Source: Parafrankia sp041008525
GTDB lineage: Bacteria; Actinomycetota; Actinomycetes; Frankiales; Frankiaceae
NCBI RefSeq assembly: GCF_041008525.1
Contig: NZ_JBFLUG010000006.1
Span: 1-64,000, forward strand
DNA: 64,000 nt
Direction: 5' to 3'
In this document: piece after piece, positions 1 to 8,188 of the stretch
How the letters are laid out: the number at the start of each line of letters is the position of its first letter
Numbering within the stretch: the stretch's first letter is position 1
The notes under the pieces: generated by a model
Seen by the model: only the letters and a program-made list of their open reading frames with translations
Told to the model about the DNA's origin: nothing
Database searches by the model: none
Translations under genes and position numbers: made by a program

Positions 1-121
1 GGGCCTCGCGGAACTCATGCCGGACCTTCACGGTCGAGCGAGCAGGGCGATGGCCCGGTGGGGACCAGGGGCGTGTCCGAACTCTCCCATTCGCGAGTTC
101 CGACACGAGGAAGGTGCACCA

Positions 122-2575
122 GTGAGCACACGCGACCGGGCGGGACGGCCGGGATCCTCCACCGTGACGGGGCCCGTGGCCGAGGGCGGCGACGCGAGGC
201 CGGGCGAGTCGCAGCGCCGCCGCCCCGCGGCGCTCTGGGACAGGGTGAAGTTCCTGCTTCTGCTCGGGGCGCTCTTCGCCTTCGTGGTGGCCGCGGACGT
301 CTCGGGCAACCCACTGATGACGTGGGGCGACGCGATTCGCATCCAGGCGGAGTCGAGCTGGTGGATCCTGGCGCTGTTCGGCCTCGAGGTCGTCCACCAG
401 ATCCACATCTTTCTCGGCGAGCGGTCCGCGGGTTACTACCGCTTCTGGATGGAGAAGGTCTTCGGGCGCGCCGAGCGCCGTCTGCAGCGCCTGAACGACT
501 GGAACCGGTACCGGGTCAGCCGCGCACTTAAGATCGTCGTGACGCTGGCGCTGTTCCTGTTCATCTACGCGCGGATCGTCGACGAGTCCCTCTTCGAGGC
601 GACGGTCGGGCTGCCCGGCGCGGCCTGGGGCGCGATTCCCTACGTGCTGCAGATCGTGATGCTGATGCTGGTCGTCGTCGGCCAGTTCGTTGCGATCTTC
701 TGGTTCCTGTCCAAGGGCGGCGTCGAGGTCTACTTCCCGGAGGACATCAGGACACGGTTCGCCGACGTGTGGGGCCAGGACCACGTCGTCGGGCGGGTCC
801 GGGAGAACGTGTTCTACCTTGAACGCCCGGAGGAGATCGAGGACCGGGGCGGTTACGTTCCGGGCGGCATCCTGTTGTGGGGCCCGCCGGGAACCGGTAA
901 GACGCTGATCGCGGAGGCGGTCGCCGGCGAGACCGGCAAACCCTATGTCTTCGTCGACCCGGGTGCCTTCTCTGCGATGTTCGTCGGCGTCGGCATTCTG
1001 AAGGTGAAGTCGCTGTTCCGCAAACTGCGGAAACTGTCGCTGCGGTACGGCGGCGTGATCGTGTTCTTCGACGAGGCCGACACCCTGGGCAACCGTGGCC
1101 AGCTCGCCACCGGCTTCGGGGGGAAGCTCGGCGGCGTGACCCCGTTTGCCGCCGGTGCCGCCCGCAGGGGCGGGTCCGGCGGCGGCCGCGACGTCTTCTC
1201 CACCGGGCACGCCGCCTTCGGGGTGCCGGCGGGCGCGGCGTCGGTGGACGCCTGCAACGGCTTCTCCTACCTCGACACCTTCGCCCAGGCGCAGATCGCC
1301 CGCGACCACGCGCAGCGGGACAACTTCGTCATGGGCGGAATGGGTGGCGGCGGGGGAAACATGGACGGGACCCTGCAGGCGCTGCTCACCGAGATGTCGG
1401 GCCTGAAGAAGCCGCGCGGCTTCCTGAACCGGGTCGTGCGGCGCACCCTCGGCATGCGCCCGAAGCCGCCGCCGAAGTACCGCATCCTGGTCATGATGGC
1501 GACGAACATGCCCCAGTCGCTGGACGAGGCCCTGCTGCGCCCCGGCCGCATCGACCGGATCTACAAGGTCGGCTACCCCAGCAAGGAAGGCCGGATCCGC
1601 ACTTTCGAGGGCTATCTGGCCAAGGTGAACCACGAGCTGACGGCCGAGCAGATCGAGCGGCTCGCGATCATGAGCCCCGAGGCGACCGGCGCCACCATCA
1701 AGGACACGGTCAACGAGGCTCTCGTCCAGGCGATCAAGGATGGCCGCGAGGTCATCACCTGGCAGGACATCCTTCGCGCCCGGGTGATCAAGGAGTACGG
1801 CCTCGCCGACGACCACGAGCACATCGCCCGCGAGCGGCACAGCATCGCGCTGCACGAGGCCTGCCACGCCGTCGTCGCCTACCGCACCCAGCGTGGCCGC
1901 GTCATCGACCTGGCGACCATCGAGCGCCGCGGGGGAGTCGGCGGCTTCGTCGCGCACGTCGCCGTCGAGGACCGCATGTTCATGTGGAAGTCGGAGATCG
2001 AGATCCAGGTCATGGTGTCGCTCGCCTCGCTGGCCGGCGAACGGATGTTCTTCGACGGCGACAACACCGTCGGTGTCGGCGGCGACCTGCGCAGCGCCAC
2101 TCTGCTGGTCTCGGGCAACATCTCCTCGGCGGCGATGGGGGAGACGCTCGCCTCCCGGCTCAGCATGATCGAGCACCAGATGGGCCAGGCGTCCATCGAC
2201 GCGGACCGGCCGTTCGGCGAGCAGGTCGAGGCCAAACTGCGGGAGCTCTACGAGCGCACCGAGGGCGTCCTGGCCGCGAACCGGCGTGAGGTGCTGTCGC
2301 TGACCCACGCGCTGGAGACCCACAAGACGCTCACCGGCGAGGACGTCGAAGCCATCATGGAGGGGACCGTCGGCCCGACCATCGACGGCCGCCGCTACCT
2401 GGAACCCGGCTTCCTGGACGTCGCCGAGGCCTACCACCGCTCGGAGGTACTCGCCCACCGGGGGATGTACGAGAACGACGGCCTGCGCGAACTGCCCGAG
2501 CTCGGCAAGGCCGCGGCCCAGGAGGCACCGACCACCCCGCGCGCGCTGCCCGAGGGCCCGTCCACCACGAAGTGA
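122..2575 (+). CDS. FtsH-like membrane AAA+ zinc metalloprotease with Gly-rich insertion
   Basis: An 817-aa membrane protease of the FtsH/M41 type, expected to unfold and degrade membrane or regulatory proteins. The GTG start was chosen because GAGGAAGG (107-114) lies 7 nt upstream. Four hydrophobic segments (about residues 42-59, 80-98, 135-152, 174-197) replace the usual two-helix FtsH anchor. The AAA domain has Walker A GPPGTGKT (254-261), Walker B ending DEAD (317-320) and an LRPGRIDR arginine-finger region. The M41 domain has HEACH (578-582) and a distal Asp (about 655) as zinc ligands, so it should be active. A Gly-rich insertion of about 90 residues (321-412) separates Walker B from the next conserved helix; ordinary FtsH has about 20 residues there. 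It is a divergent FtsH paralogue; substrates are unknown. Confidence 0.9.
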   Translation: MSTRDRAGRPGSSTVTGPVAEGGDARPGESQRRRPAALWDRVKFLLLLGALFAFVVAADVSGNPLMTWGDAIRIQAESSWWILALFGLEVVHQIHIFLGERSAGYYRFWMEKVFGRAERRLQRLNDWNRYRVSRALKIVVTLALFLFIYARIVDESLFEATVGLPGAAWGAIPYVLQIVMLMLVVVGQFVAIFWFLSKGGVEVYFPEDIRTRFADVWGQDHVVGRVRENVFYLERPEEIEDRGGYVPGGILLWGPPGTGKTLIAEAVAGETGKPYVFVDPGAFSAMFVGVGILKVKSLFRKLRKLSLRYGGVIVFFDEADTLGNRGQLATGFGGKLGGVTPFAAGAARRGGSGGGRDVFSTGHAAFGVPAGAASVDACNGFSYLDTFAQAQIARDHAQRDNFVMGGMGGGGGNMDGTLQALLTEMSGLKKPRGFLNRVVRRTLGMRPKPPPKYRILVMMATNMPQSLDEALLRPGRIDRIYKVGYPSKEGRIRTFEGYLAKVNHELTAEQIERLAIMSPEATGATIKDTVNEALVQAIKDGREVITWQDILRARVIKEYGLADDHEHIARERHSIALHEACHAVVAYRTQRGRVIDLATIERRGGVGGFVAHVAVEDRMFMWKSEIEIQVMVSLASLAGERMFFDGDNTVGVGGDLRSATLLVSGNISSAAMGETLASRLSMIEHQMGQASIDADRPFGEQVEAKLRELYERTEGVLAANRREVLSLTHALETHKTLTGEDVEAIMEGTVGPTIDGRRYLEPGFLDVAEAYHRSEVLAHRGMYENDGLRELPELGKAAAQEAPTTPRALPEGPSTTK

Positions 2576-2596
2576 GGCTCAGGCCCAGGGCGGCGC

Positions 2597-4054
2597 TCAG
2601 ATCCTCGACGGTGTGACCGCCGGCTCCAGCGCGGCGGTGGGCTCGATCCCGTCGGCGGGTGCCAGCGCCGCGGCCGTGGGCAACGGCACGGCGGTGGGCA
2701 CCAGTGCGGCCGTGGGCGCGAGCTCGGCCATGGGCGCGAGCTCGGCCATGGGCGCGTGGCGGGCGACGGGCTGGTCCGCGGCAGTGCTCTTCTGCGCCGC
2801 ACGGGCACCGCGGCGCAGCGACGACACCGCGTAGAAGGAGCCGGCGAGGGCGGCGGCGCCGGCCAGCAGCAGGCCGGCGCGGGCACCGAACGTCTCCGCC
2901 ACCCAGCCCGCGATCGGCCCGCCCACCGGCGTCGAGCCGAGGAACGCCACCGACCAGAGGGCCATCACCCGGCCGCGCATCTCCGGCGCCGCGGCCAGCT
3001 GCACGGTCGCATTGCCGGTGGAGATGAACGCGACGCTCGCCGCGCCGACGACGACCAGTGCGGCGACCTCGAGCGCCAGCGTCGGGGCGGCCGCCGCGAG
3101 CAGGAGAACCGCTCCGAACAGGCCCGATGTCAGCGCGAGGGCACCGACACCGATCCGGCGACGCCGGGCCACGAACAGGCCGCCGGCGACGGCCCCGGCC
3201 CCCATCGCGCCGGTGAACAGGCTGTAGGTGGCTGCCGAACCGTCGAAGGTCTCGCGGGCCACCAGGGGCAGCACCACCTGGAACTCGTACGACAGGGCGC
3301 CGATCACGGCCATCATCAGCAGCGGGATCCGCAGCTCCGGGGTCCGCACCACGTAGGCGAAACCGGAACGCACCTGGCCGGGCGCCCGAGGCACCGGGCG
3401 GTAGGGGATCAGAGCACCGACGTCCATGCGCCGCAGGGCGAGGACGACGGCCACGAACGAGGCTCCGTTGAGCAGGAAGCAGCCGCTCGTCCCGACCAGG
3501 CTGATCAGGATGCCGGCGATGCCCGGCCCGACGACGCGGGCGGCGTTCATCGTCACCGAGTTCAGGGTGACGGCATTCGGGAGATGGTCGGCGCTGACCA
3601 TCTCCTGGACGAAGCTCTGGCGGGTCGGGTTGTCGACCGCGCTGATCAGACCGATCGCCGCCGCCACGGCCGCGACCATCCACAGCTCGGCGGTGCCGGT
3701 GGCATCCAGGACGCCGAGCAGGACCGCGAGCGTGGCGAGCATGATCTGGGTGGTGATCAGCAGTCGCCGCGAGTCCGAGCGGTCGGCGATCAGGCCGCCG
3801 TAGGCGCCGAACAGCAGGACCGGCAGGAACTGGGCCGCCGTCACCAGGCCGAGCTCGGTACCGGAGGCGCCGAGGGAGAGCACCAGCCAGCCGAGGGCGA
3901 TGGTCTGCATCCAGGTCCCGCACAGCGAGACCACCTGGCCGCCCAGGAAGAGGCGGAAGTTCGGCACCTGCAGCGCGGCGAACGTCCCGGTTCGTGACTC
4001 CGCGGTGCCGGGGGTGACAGATCCGTGCGCCAGTGACGTGACCATGCGTCTCAT
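2597..4054 (-). CDS. MFS transporter, EntS-like exporter family
   Basis: A 485-aa major facilitator permease, probably a proton-driven exporter of a small molecule. About twelve hydrophobic helices follow an N-terminal stretch typical of EntS/MFS_3 proteins (NFRLFLGGQVVSLCGTWMQ), and the loop motif ADRSDSRRLL fits MFS motif A. The ATG at 4054 is preceded by GGAGGT (minus strand, 4060-4065) at 5-nt spacing; an in-frame ATG at 4045 is an alternative. The last 60 or so residues are a low-complexity tail with repeated PMAEL/PTAAL units, unusual for the family. It is divergent from the DUF222 gene across a repeat-rich intergenic region. The substrate cannot be inferred. Confidence 0.88.
   Translation of the reverse strand: MRRMVTSLAHGSVTPGTAESRTGTFAALQVPNFRLFLGGQVVSLCGTWMQTIALGWLVLSLGASGTELGLVTAAQFLPVLLFGAYGGLIADRSDSRRLLITTQIMLATLAVLLGVLDATGTAELWMVAAVAAAIGLISAVDNPTRQSFVQEMVSADHLPNAVTLNSVTMNAARVVGPGIAGILISLVGTSGCFLLNGASFVAVVLALRRMDVGALIPYRPVPRAPGQVRSGFAYVVRTPELRIPLLMMAVIGALSYEFQVVLPLVARETFDGSAATYSLFTGAMGAGAVAGGLFVARRRRIGVGALALTSGLFGAVLLLAAAAPTLALEVAALVVVGAASVAFISTGNATVQLAAAPEMRGRVMALWSVAFLGSTPVGGPIAGWVAETFGARAGLLLAGAAALAGSFYAVSSLRRGARAAQKSTAADQPVARHAPMAELAPMAELAPTAALVPTAVPLPTAAALAPADGIEPTAALEPAVTPSRI
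2718..2753. repeat. 18-bp tandem duplication in MFS 3' end
   Basis: Two exact copies of GCGAGCTCGGCCATGGGC (2718-2735 and 2736-2753) inside the MFS gene. They encode the repeated APMAEL hexapeptide of the C-terminal tail. The unit is a multiple of three, so copy-number change would keep the frame. Confidence 0.85.
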
Positions 4055-4119
4055 GCGGTACCTCCGCCCTCGACAACGCGTGCCCACCGGAATTTATTTC
4101 GCAAGGCTAAGTATTTTTC

Positions 4120-4175
4120 GGTCGCCGGTCGCCGGTCGCCGGTCGCCGGTCGCCGGTCGCCGGTCGCCGGTCGCG
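4120..4175. repeat. GGTCGCC heptamer minisatellite
   Basis: Seven perfect head-to-tail copies of GGTCGCC (4120-4168) plus a near-complete eighth copy. It lies between the divergent MFS and DUF222 genes, upstream of both and 71 bp from the LexA box. Short tandem arrays like this change length by strand slippage; an effect on promoter spacing is inference. Confidence 0.95.
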
Positions 4176-4245
4176 CGGTCCGCGTGTGCTCCGCGGGTGG
4201 TGGTGGCCGTCGTGGGCTGGTGCTGGAAGATCTCGCCGACTACTA

Positions 4246-4261
4246 TCGAACACACGTTCGA
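4246..4261 (+). promoter_or_regulatory. LexA (SOS) box
   Basis: The 16-mer TCGAACACACGTTCGA is a perfect match to the actinobacterial SOS box TCGAAC-N4-GTTCGA. It overlaps the 3' end of a plausible -10 hexamer TACTAT (4241-4246), so LexA binding would block the promoter of the downstream DUF222 gene. Members of this family (13E12/REP) in mycobacteria are known to be LexA-controlled. Confidence 0.9.
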
Positions 4262-4331
4262 AGAGTGAGGTGCGGTGAGCTGCGGGCGGCAGTGAACAGG
4301 CGTGGCAGTGAACGGATGTGGCGGAGCACGG

Positions 4332-4862
4332 ATGCCGATCAAGGGGGTGGCGGTGGATGACATCGACGCGCAGGTGGCCAGGCTTGCCACAGTCGATCCG
4401 GGCGGGCTGCCGGACAGCGAGCTGGCGCTGCTCGTGATCGACATGCGCCGGCTCGTCGACGCGACGGAGGCCAGCTGGATCCGGCTGCTCGCCGAGTTCG
4501 ACCGGCGGGGGCTTTGGCAGCTCGACGGCGCGCGCTCGGCGGCGGCCTGGCTGCGCCGGGAGTGCCGGCTGGTGCATCCCGCGACGACGGCCGCCCTGCT
4601 GGTGGCGGGCGTGCTGCGGTTCCTGCCGGTGACGGCGGAGGCGTTCCGGTCGGGGTCGATCAGCTTCGAGCACGTCCGGGCGATCGCGCCCGCGGCCGAG
4701 GGCGGCCGGGCCGACCTGGTGCGCAACGCGGACCCGATCTTCGCGCGCGCCGCGCTGTGGATGAACCCGCGCCAGATGGGCAACGTCGTGCGCACCTGGA
4801 TCCGGCTGACGGACTCCGAGCGTCCCGAACCGCCCGAACGGCGAGGCGGGCGTGGGCCGTGA
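4332..4862 (+). CDS. Short DUF222 (13E12/REP-family) protein lacking the HNH half
   Basis: The product (176 aa) matches only the N-terminal part of DUF222 proteins: an EFDRRGLW segment, then SAAAWLRRECRL, and a terminal NPRQMGNVVRTW segment. Complete family members run to about 400-500 aa and often carry a C-terminal HNH nuclease, absent here. The ATG at 4332 follows GGAG at about 6-nt spacing; GTG at 4302 or 4353 is also possible. An upstream LexA box implies DNA-damage induction. It ends at a strong hairpin shared with accD. It is either a naturally short DUF222 protein or a truncated remnant kept under SOS control. Confidence 0.75.
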   Translation: MPIKGVAVDDIDAQVARLATVDPGGLPDSELALLVIDMRRLVDATEASWIRLLAEFDRRGLWQLDGARSAAAWLRRECRLVHPATTAALLVAGVLRFLPVTAEAFRSGSISFEHVRAIAPAAEGGRADLVRNADPIFARAALWMNPRQMGNVVRTWIRLTDSERPEPPERRGGRGP

Positions 4863-4885
4863 GCCGTGCCCGGCCGCCGGAAACG

Positions 4886-4927
4886 GGGCGGCCGGGCGGG
4901 TCCCACGCAGGACCCACCCGGCCGCCC
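4886..4927. terminator. Bidirectional hairpin between DUF222 and accD
   Basis: An 18-bp stem (4886-4903 with 4910-4927, one G:T pair) and 6-nt loop lie between the convergent stops at 4862 and 4939. No U-tract follows, as is usual for high-G+C actinobacterial terminators. Confidence 0.75.
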
Positions 4928-4938
4928 GGCACCGCTGG

Positions 4939-6342
4939 CTACAGCGGGATGTTGCCGTGCACGTTCTTGTCCGGGCGGGCGGCAGCCAGCGCCTCCGCGA
5001 GCGCGGTGGCCACGGCCCCGCGGGTCTCGGCGGGAGCGACGACCGCGTCCACCACGCCAAGCTCGACCGCGCGCTCCACACCGCCGACAGTGCGCACGTG
5101 CTCCTCGGCCAGCTCAACCACCACGTCCGGGCGGCGCTGCGCGGGCACCTCGGCGAGCCGGCGGCGGTGCAGGATGCCGACCGCGGCCTCGGCGCCCATG
5201 ACCGCGAGCTGCGCGGTCGGCCAGGCGTAGACGGCGGTCGCGCCGAGGCAGCGGGCGTTCATCGCGATGTACGCGCCGCCGTAGGCCTTGCGTGTCACCA
5301 CGGTGACCCGGGGGACGGTGCACTCGGAGAAGGCGTAGAGCAGCTTCGCCCCCCGGCGGACCACACCCTCCCACTCCTGGCCGACACCCGGTAGGTAGCC
5401 GGGCACGTCGACCAGCACCACCAGCGGAATCCCGAAGGAGTCACACATGCGCACGAAGCGGGACGCCTTCTCCGCCGAGAGGGCGTCGAGGCAGCCGCCG
5501 CGGCGCAGCGGGTTGTTGGCGACCACGCCCACCGTCCGGCCGCCAAGACGGCCGAGAGCGGTCACGATGTTGCGTGCCCACTTGGGGTGCAGCTCCACGA
5601 CCTCGTCGTCGAGCAGCCCGGCGACCAGCGGGCGCACGTCGTACGCGCGGCGCGGGTTCTCCGGCAGCAGCTGGCCGAGGTCCCGCCCGGGGACGGGGCC
5701 GATCGAACCCTGGTCGGCGAGCAGTGCGGTGATGGCGCGGGTCTGCTCGAAGGCGGCGTCGTCGGTGTCGCAGGCGAGGTGGACGACACCGCTGCGGGTC
5801 GAGTGCACCTCGGGCCCGCCGAGGCTGTCCCCGGTGCACTCCTCACCGGTCACCGAGCGGACCACGTCGGGGCCGGTGACGAACACCTTCGCGTCCGGGC
5901 CGGTGATGACCAGGTCGGTCAGTGCCGGGCCGTACGCGGCGCCGCCGGCAGCAGCACCCAGGACGAGGGAGAGCTGGGGCACCTGCCCGGAGGCGCGAAC
6001 CGTCGCGGCGAACACGCGGCCGACCCCGTCGAGTGAGGCCACGCCCTCCTGCAGCCGTGCGCCGCCGGAGTGCCAGATGCCGATGACCGGACAGCCCATC
6101 CGGACCGCCGACTCGATCGCGTGCACGATGCGTGCGCAGCCGTCCCGGCCCATCGCGCCGCCCTGGACAGTCGGGTCCGTGGCGAAGGCGACGACCTCGT
6201 TGCCGGCAACGAGCCCCTGCCCGGCGACCACGCCGGAGCCGTCGGCCGCGGCGAACAGGGACAGGGAGTCCGGGTCGAAGAAGCGGCTCAGCCGCGCCAC
6301 GGGCGTGCGTGGGTCGGTGCGATCGATGGTGGACAGACTCAC
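4939..6342 (-). CDS. accD: Acyl-CoA carboxylase carboxyltransferase (AccD6/PccB type)
   Basis: The 467-aa beta subunit of a biotin-dependent acyl-CoA carboxylase. It transfers CO2 from carboxybiotin to acetyl- or propionyl-CoA, making malonyl- or methylmalonyl-CoA. Two crotonase-like halves are visible, with GGARLQEG and GAAAGGAAYGPALTD in the N-terminal half and DVPGYLPGVGQEWEG plus a GGAYIAMNAR segment in the C-terminal half. The C-terminus HGNIPL is typical. The GTG start is preceded by GAGGAG at about 7-nt spacing, much better than the longer frame to 6501. Its place after fabF mirrors mycobacterial accD6, so the likely role is supplying malonyl-CoA. A hairpin separates it from fabF, so it may have its own promoter in 6343-6477. 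Confidence 0.92.
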   Translation of the reverse strand: MSLSTIDRTDPRTPVARLSRFFDPDSLSLFAAADGSGVVAGQGLVAGNEVVAFATDPTVQGGAMGRDGCARIVHAIESAVRMGCPVIGIWHSGGARLQEGVASLDGVGRVFAATVRASGQVPQLSLVLGAAAGGAAYGPALTDLVITGPDAKVFVTGPDVVRSVTGEECTGDSLGGPEVHSTRSGVVHLACDTDDAAFEQTRAITALLADQGSIGPVPGRDLGQLLPENPRRAYDVRPLVAGLLDDEVVELHPKWARNIVTALGRLGGRTVGVVANNPLRRGGCLDALSAEKASRFVRMCDSFGIPLVVLVDVPGYLPGVGQEWEGVVRRGAKLLYAFSECTVPRVTVVTRKAYGGAYIAMNARCLGATAVYAWPTAQLAVMGAEAAVGILHRRRLAEVPAQRRPDVVVELAEEHVRTVGGVERAVELGVVDAVVAPAETRGAVATALAEALAAARPDKNVHGNIPL

Positions 6343-6477
6343 CGTAGGTCTCCTCGGTTGAGCGGTAACAGTCTGCTCCTGCGCAGATGGCGGTAACGCA
6401 GATGCCCGCCGTGAGCTCTTGAGAGCATGAACGTCGATTACTGCCCGGGCCGAACATGTCGTGCCGCGTTCCCAGGT

Positions 6478-6501
6478 GTGCCGCCGCCGTCGCGGCGGCA
6501 C
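6478..6501 (-). terminator. Hairpin downstream of fabF
   Basis: A perfect 10-bp stem (GTGCCGCCGC / GCGGCGGCAC) with a 4-nt loop begins 25 nt beyond the fabF stop. It is the probable terminator, or partial terminator, between the fab operon and accD. Confidence 0.7.
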
Positions 6502-6525
6502 AGTGCCCTGGGAAGCGTCTGTCTC

Positions 6526-7752
6526 CTAGACCGTGAAGGCGAGGCAGACGTCGTGCCCGCCGAACCCGAACGAGTTCGAGAGGCCCGCGCCGGCGCCCAG
6601 CTTCCGGTTGTCGATACGCACGACGTCGAGAGCGATCTCGTCGTCGAGCGCGTCAAGGTTGCGCGTCGCCGGAACGACACGCTCGCGCAGCGAGAGGAGC
6701 GTGACCACTGCCTCCAGCGCACCGGCCGCGCCGAGCAGGTGGCCTGTCATCGACTTGGTCGAGGTGACCGCGATCGCATCGAGCGCGTCACCCAGCGCCA
6801 GCCGCAGACCCACCGACTCGGCGACGTCGCCGGTCGGTGTCGACGTCGCGTGCGCATTGATGTGGATCACATCATCGGCCTCGAGCGAGGCCGAGCGCAA
6901 CGCGGCGCGGACCGCGCGGGCAGCACCCGCACCGGTCGGGTCGGTCGCCGCCACGTGGTAGGCGTCCGAGCTGATGCCGGCACCGGCAAGGACGCCGTGG
7001 ACCCGGGCCCCCCGGGCCTGTGCGTGCTCCGCCGACTCCAGCACCACGATGGCGGCGCCCTCACCGAGGACGAAGCCGTCCCGGCCCTTGTCGAACGGCC
7101 GCGACGCGGTCTCCGGCGCGTCGTTGCGCCGGGAGAGGGCCTGCATCTGGGCGAAACCGGCGATCGGCAGGGCGGCGATCGCCGCCTCCGTTCCGCCGGC
7201 GATGACAATGTCCGCCCGGCCGGCGCGGATGATGTCCAGCGCCAGCGCGATCGCCTCCGAGCCGGAGGCACAGGCGCTGACCGGTGCGTGCACCCCGGCC
7301 TTGGCGCCGAACGCCAGGCCGACCGTGCTCGCCGGGCCGTTCGGCATCAGCATCGGGACCACGTGCGGCGAGACCCGCCGCGGCCCGCGCTCCCGCAGCA
7401 CGTCGTGCTGCTGCAGCAGGGTCTGCACCCCGCCGATCCCCGAGGCGACGCAGACCGCGAGCCGCTCGGCGTCGACGTCCGGGGTTCCCGCGTCAGCCCA
7501 CGCCTCCCGTGCGGCGACCAGAGCCATCTGCTGGCTGCGGTCGAGGGTTCTCGCCTCGACCCGGCCCAGCGGAGGCTCGACCGCCAGCGGGGCGGCGATG
7601 TGGACGGGGAGCTGCTCGACCCAGTCCTCGGTCAGGCGACGTGCGCCGGAGCGGCCGGAGAGCAGCCCCTCCCACGTGGACGGCACGTCGCCGCCGAGGG
7701 GAGTGGTAGCCCCGAGGCCGGTGACGACGACCTGCCTGGGGGAGGCCGTCAC
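6526..7752 (-). CDS. fabF: 3-oxoacyl-ACP synthase II
   Basis: A 408-aa condensing enzyme that elongates acyl-ACP with malonyl-ACP in type II fatty-acid synthesis. The Cys-His-His triad is intact: Cys161 in SACASGSEA, His301 in NAHATSTPTGD and His338 in MTGHLLGAAG; a GFGGH loop lies near the end. The GTG start overlaps the acpP stop (GTGA), so translation is coupled. The C-terminus has GGHDVCLAF where many relatives have GGHN, a minor variation. It is the last gene of the fabD-fabH-acpP-fabF operon. Confidence 0.95.
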   Translation of the reverse strand: MTASPRQVVVTGLGATTPLGGDVPSTWEGLLSGRSGARRLTEDWVEQLPVHIAAPLAVEPPLGRVEARTLDRSQQMALVAAREAWADAGTPDVDAERLAVCVASGIGGVQTLLQQHDVLRERGPRRVSPHVVPMLMPNGPASTVGLAFGAKAGVHAPVSACASGSEAIALALDIIRAGRADIVIAGGTEAAIAALPIAGFAQMQALSRRNDAPETASRPFDKGRDGFVLGEGAAIVVLESAEHAQARGARVHGVLAGAGISSDAYHVAATDPTGAGAARAVRAALRSASLEADDVIHINAHATSTPTGDVAESVGLRLALGDALDAIAVTSTKSMTGHLLGAAGALEAVVTLLSLRERVVPATRNLDALDDEIALDVVRIDNRKLGAGAGLSNSFGFGGHDVCLAFTV

Positions 7753-7997
7753 GCGGCGACACCCGCCCGCTGGATGTAGGAGACGGCGTCGCCGACGGTC
7801 TTGAGGGTCTTGACGTCCTCGTCCGGGATCTTCACACCGAACTTCTCCTCGGCGGCGACCACGACCTCGACCATGGACAGCGAGTCGACGTCCAGGTCGT
7901 CGATGAAGGTCTTGTCCGCGGTGACGTCGGCCGGGTCGACGCCGGCAACCTCCTCGAGGATGGCGGCGAGGCCGGAAAGGATATCGGCTTGCGACAT
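7749..7997 (-). CDS. acpP: Acyl carrier protein
   Basis: An 82-aa carrier protein for fatty-acid intermediates. The 4'-phosphopantetheine attachment site is Ser39 in DLDVDSLSMVE. The ATG at 7997 follows AGGAGG (8005-8010, minus strand) at 7-nt spacing; the longer open frame upstream has no support. It sits between fabH and fabF and overlaps fabF by 4 nt. A 191-bp spacer with a hairpin separates it from fabH, allowing independent expression of this abundant protein. Confidence 0.96.
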   Translation of the reverse strand: MSQADILSGLAAILEEVAGVDPADVTADKTFIDDLDVDSLSMVEVVVAAEEKFGVKIPDEDVKTLKTVGDAVSYIQRAGVAA

Positions 7998-8149
7998 GGG
8001 GGTTCCTCCTGTGCAGGATGCGGGGTCAGCGTCCCGGCCGGGCCGGTAGCTGGGGCGGGGCGGGGCGGATGGCCCGCTGGGGGCCGGTCCGGACTGTCGT
8101 GGTGCAGGAGCATGGCACCGTCCGGCCGCCATGCTGAGGCGGGTGCCGG

Positions 8150-8170
8150 GGATCCCGGTACCCGGGATCC
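8150..8170 (-). terminator. Hairpin between fabH and acpP
   Basis: GGATCCCGG-TAC-CCGGGATCC is a perfect 9-bp dyad starting 18 nt after the fabH stop. It could be a partial terminator or an RNA-processing/stabilising structure that sets ACP levels apart from FabD and FabH. Confidence 0.5.
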
Positions 8171-8188
8171 GGGCGGGGGTCCGGGTGC

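Noticed and set aside
2355..2596. Long minus-strand frames overlapping the FtsH-like and MFS genes
   Set aside because: Arg/Pro/Ala-rich translations are shadows of high-G+C coding DNA in other frames.
4098..4116. DtxR/IdeR iron box upstream of the MFS exporter
   Set aside because: Only an AGGCTAA half matches; about 10 of 19 positions agree with the consensus, too few to claim iron control.
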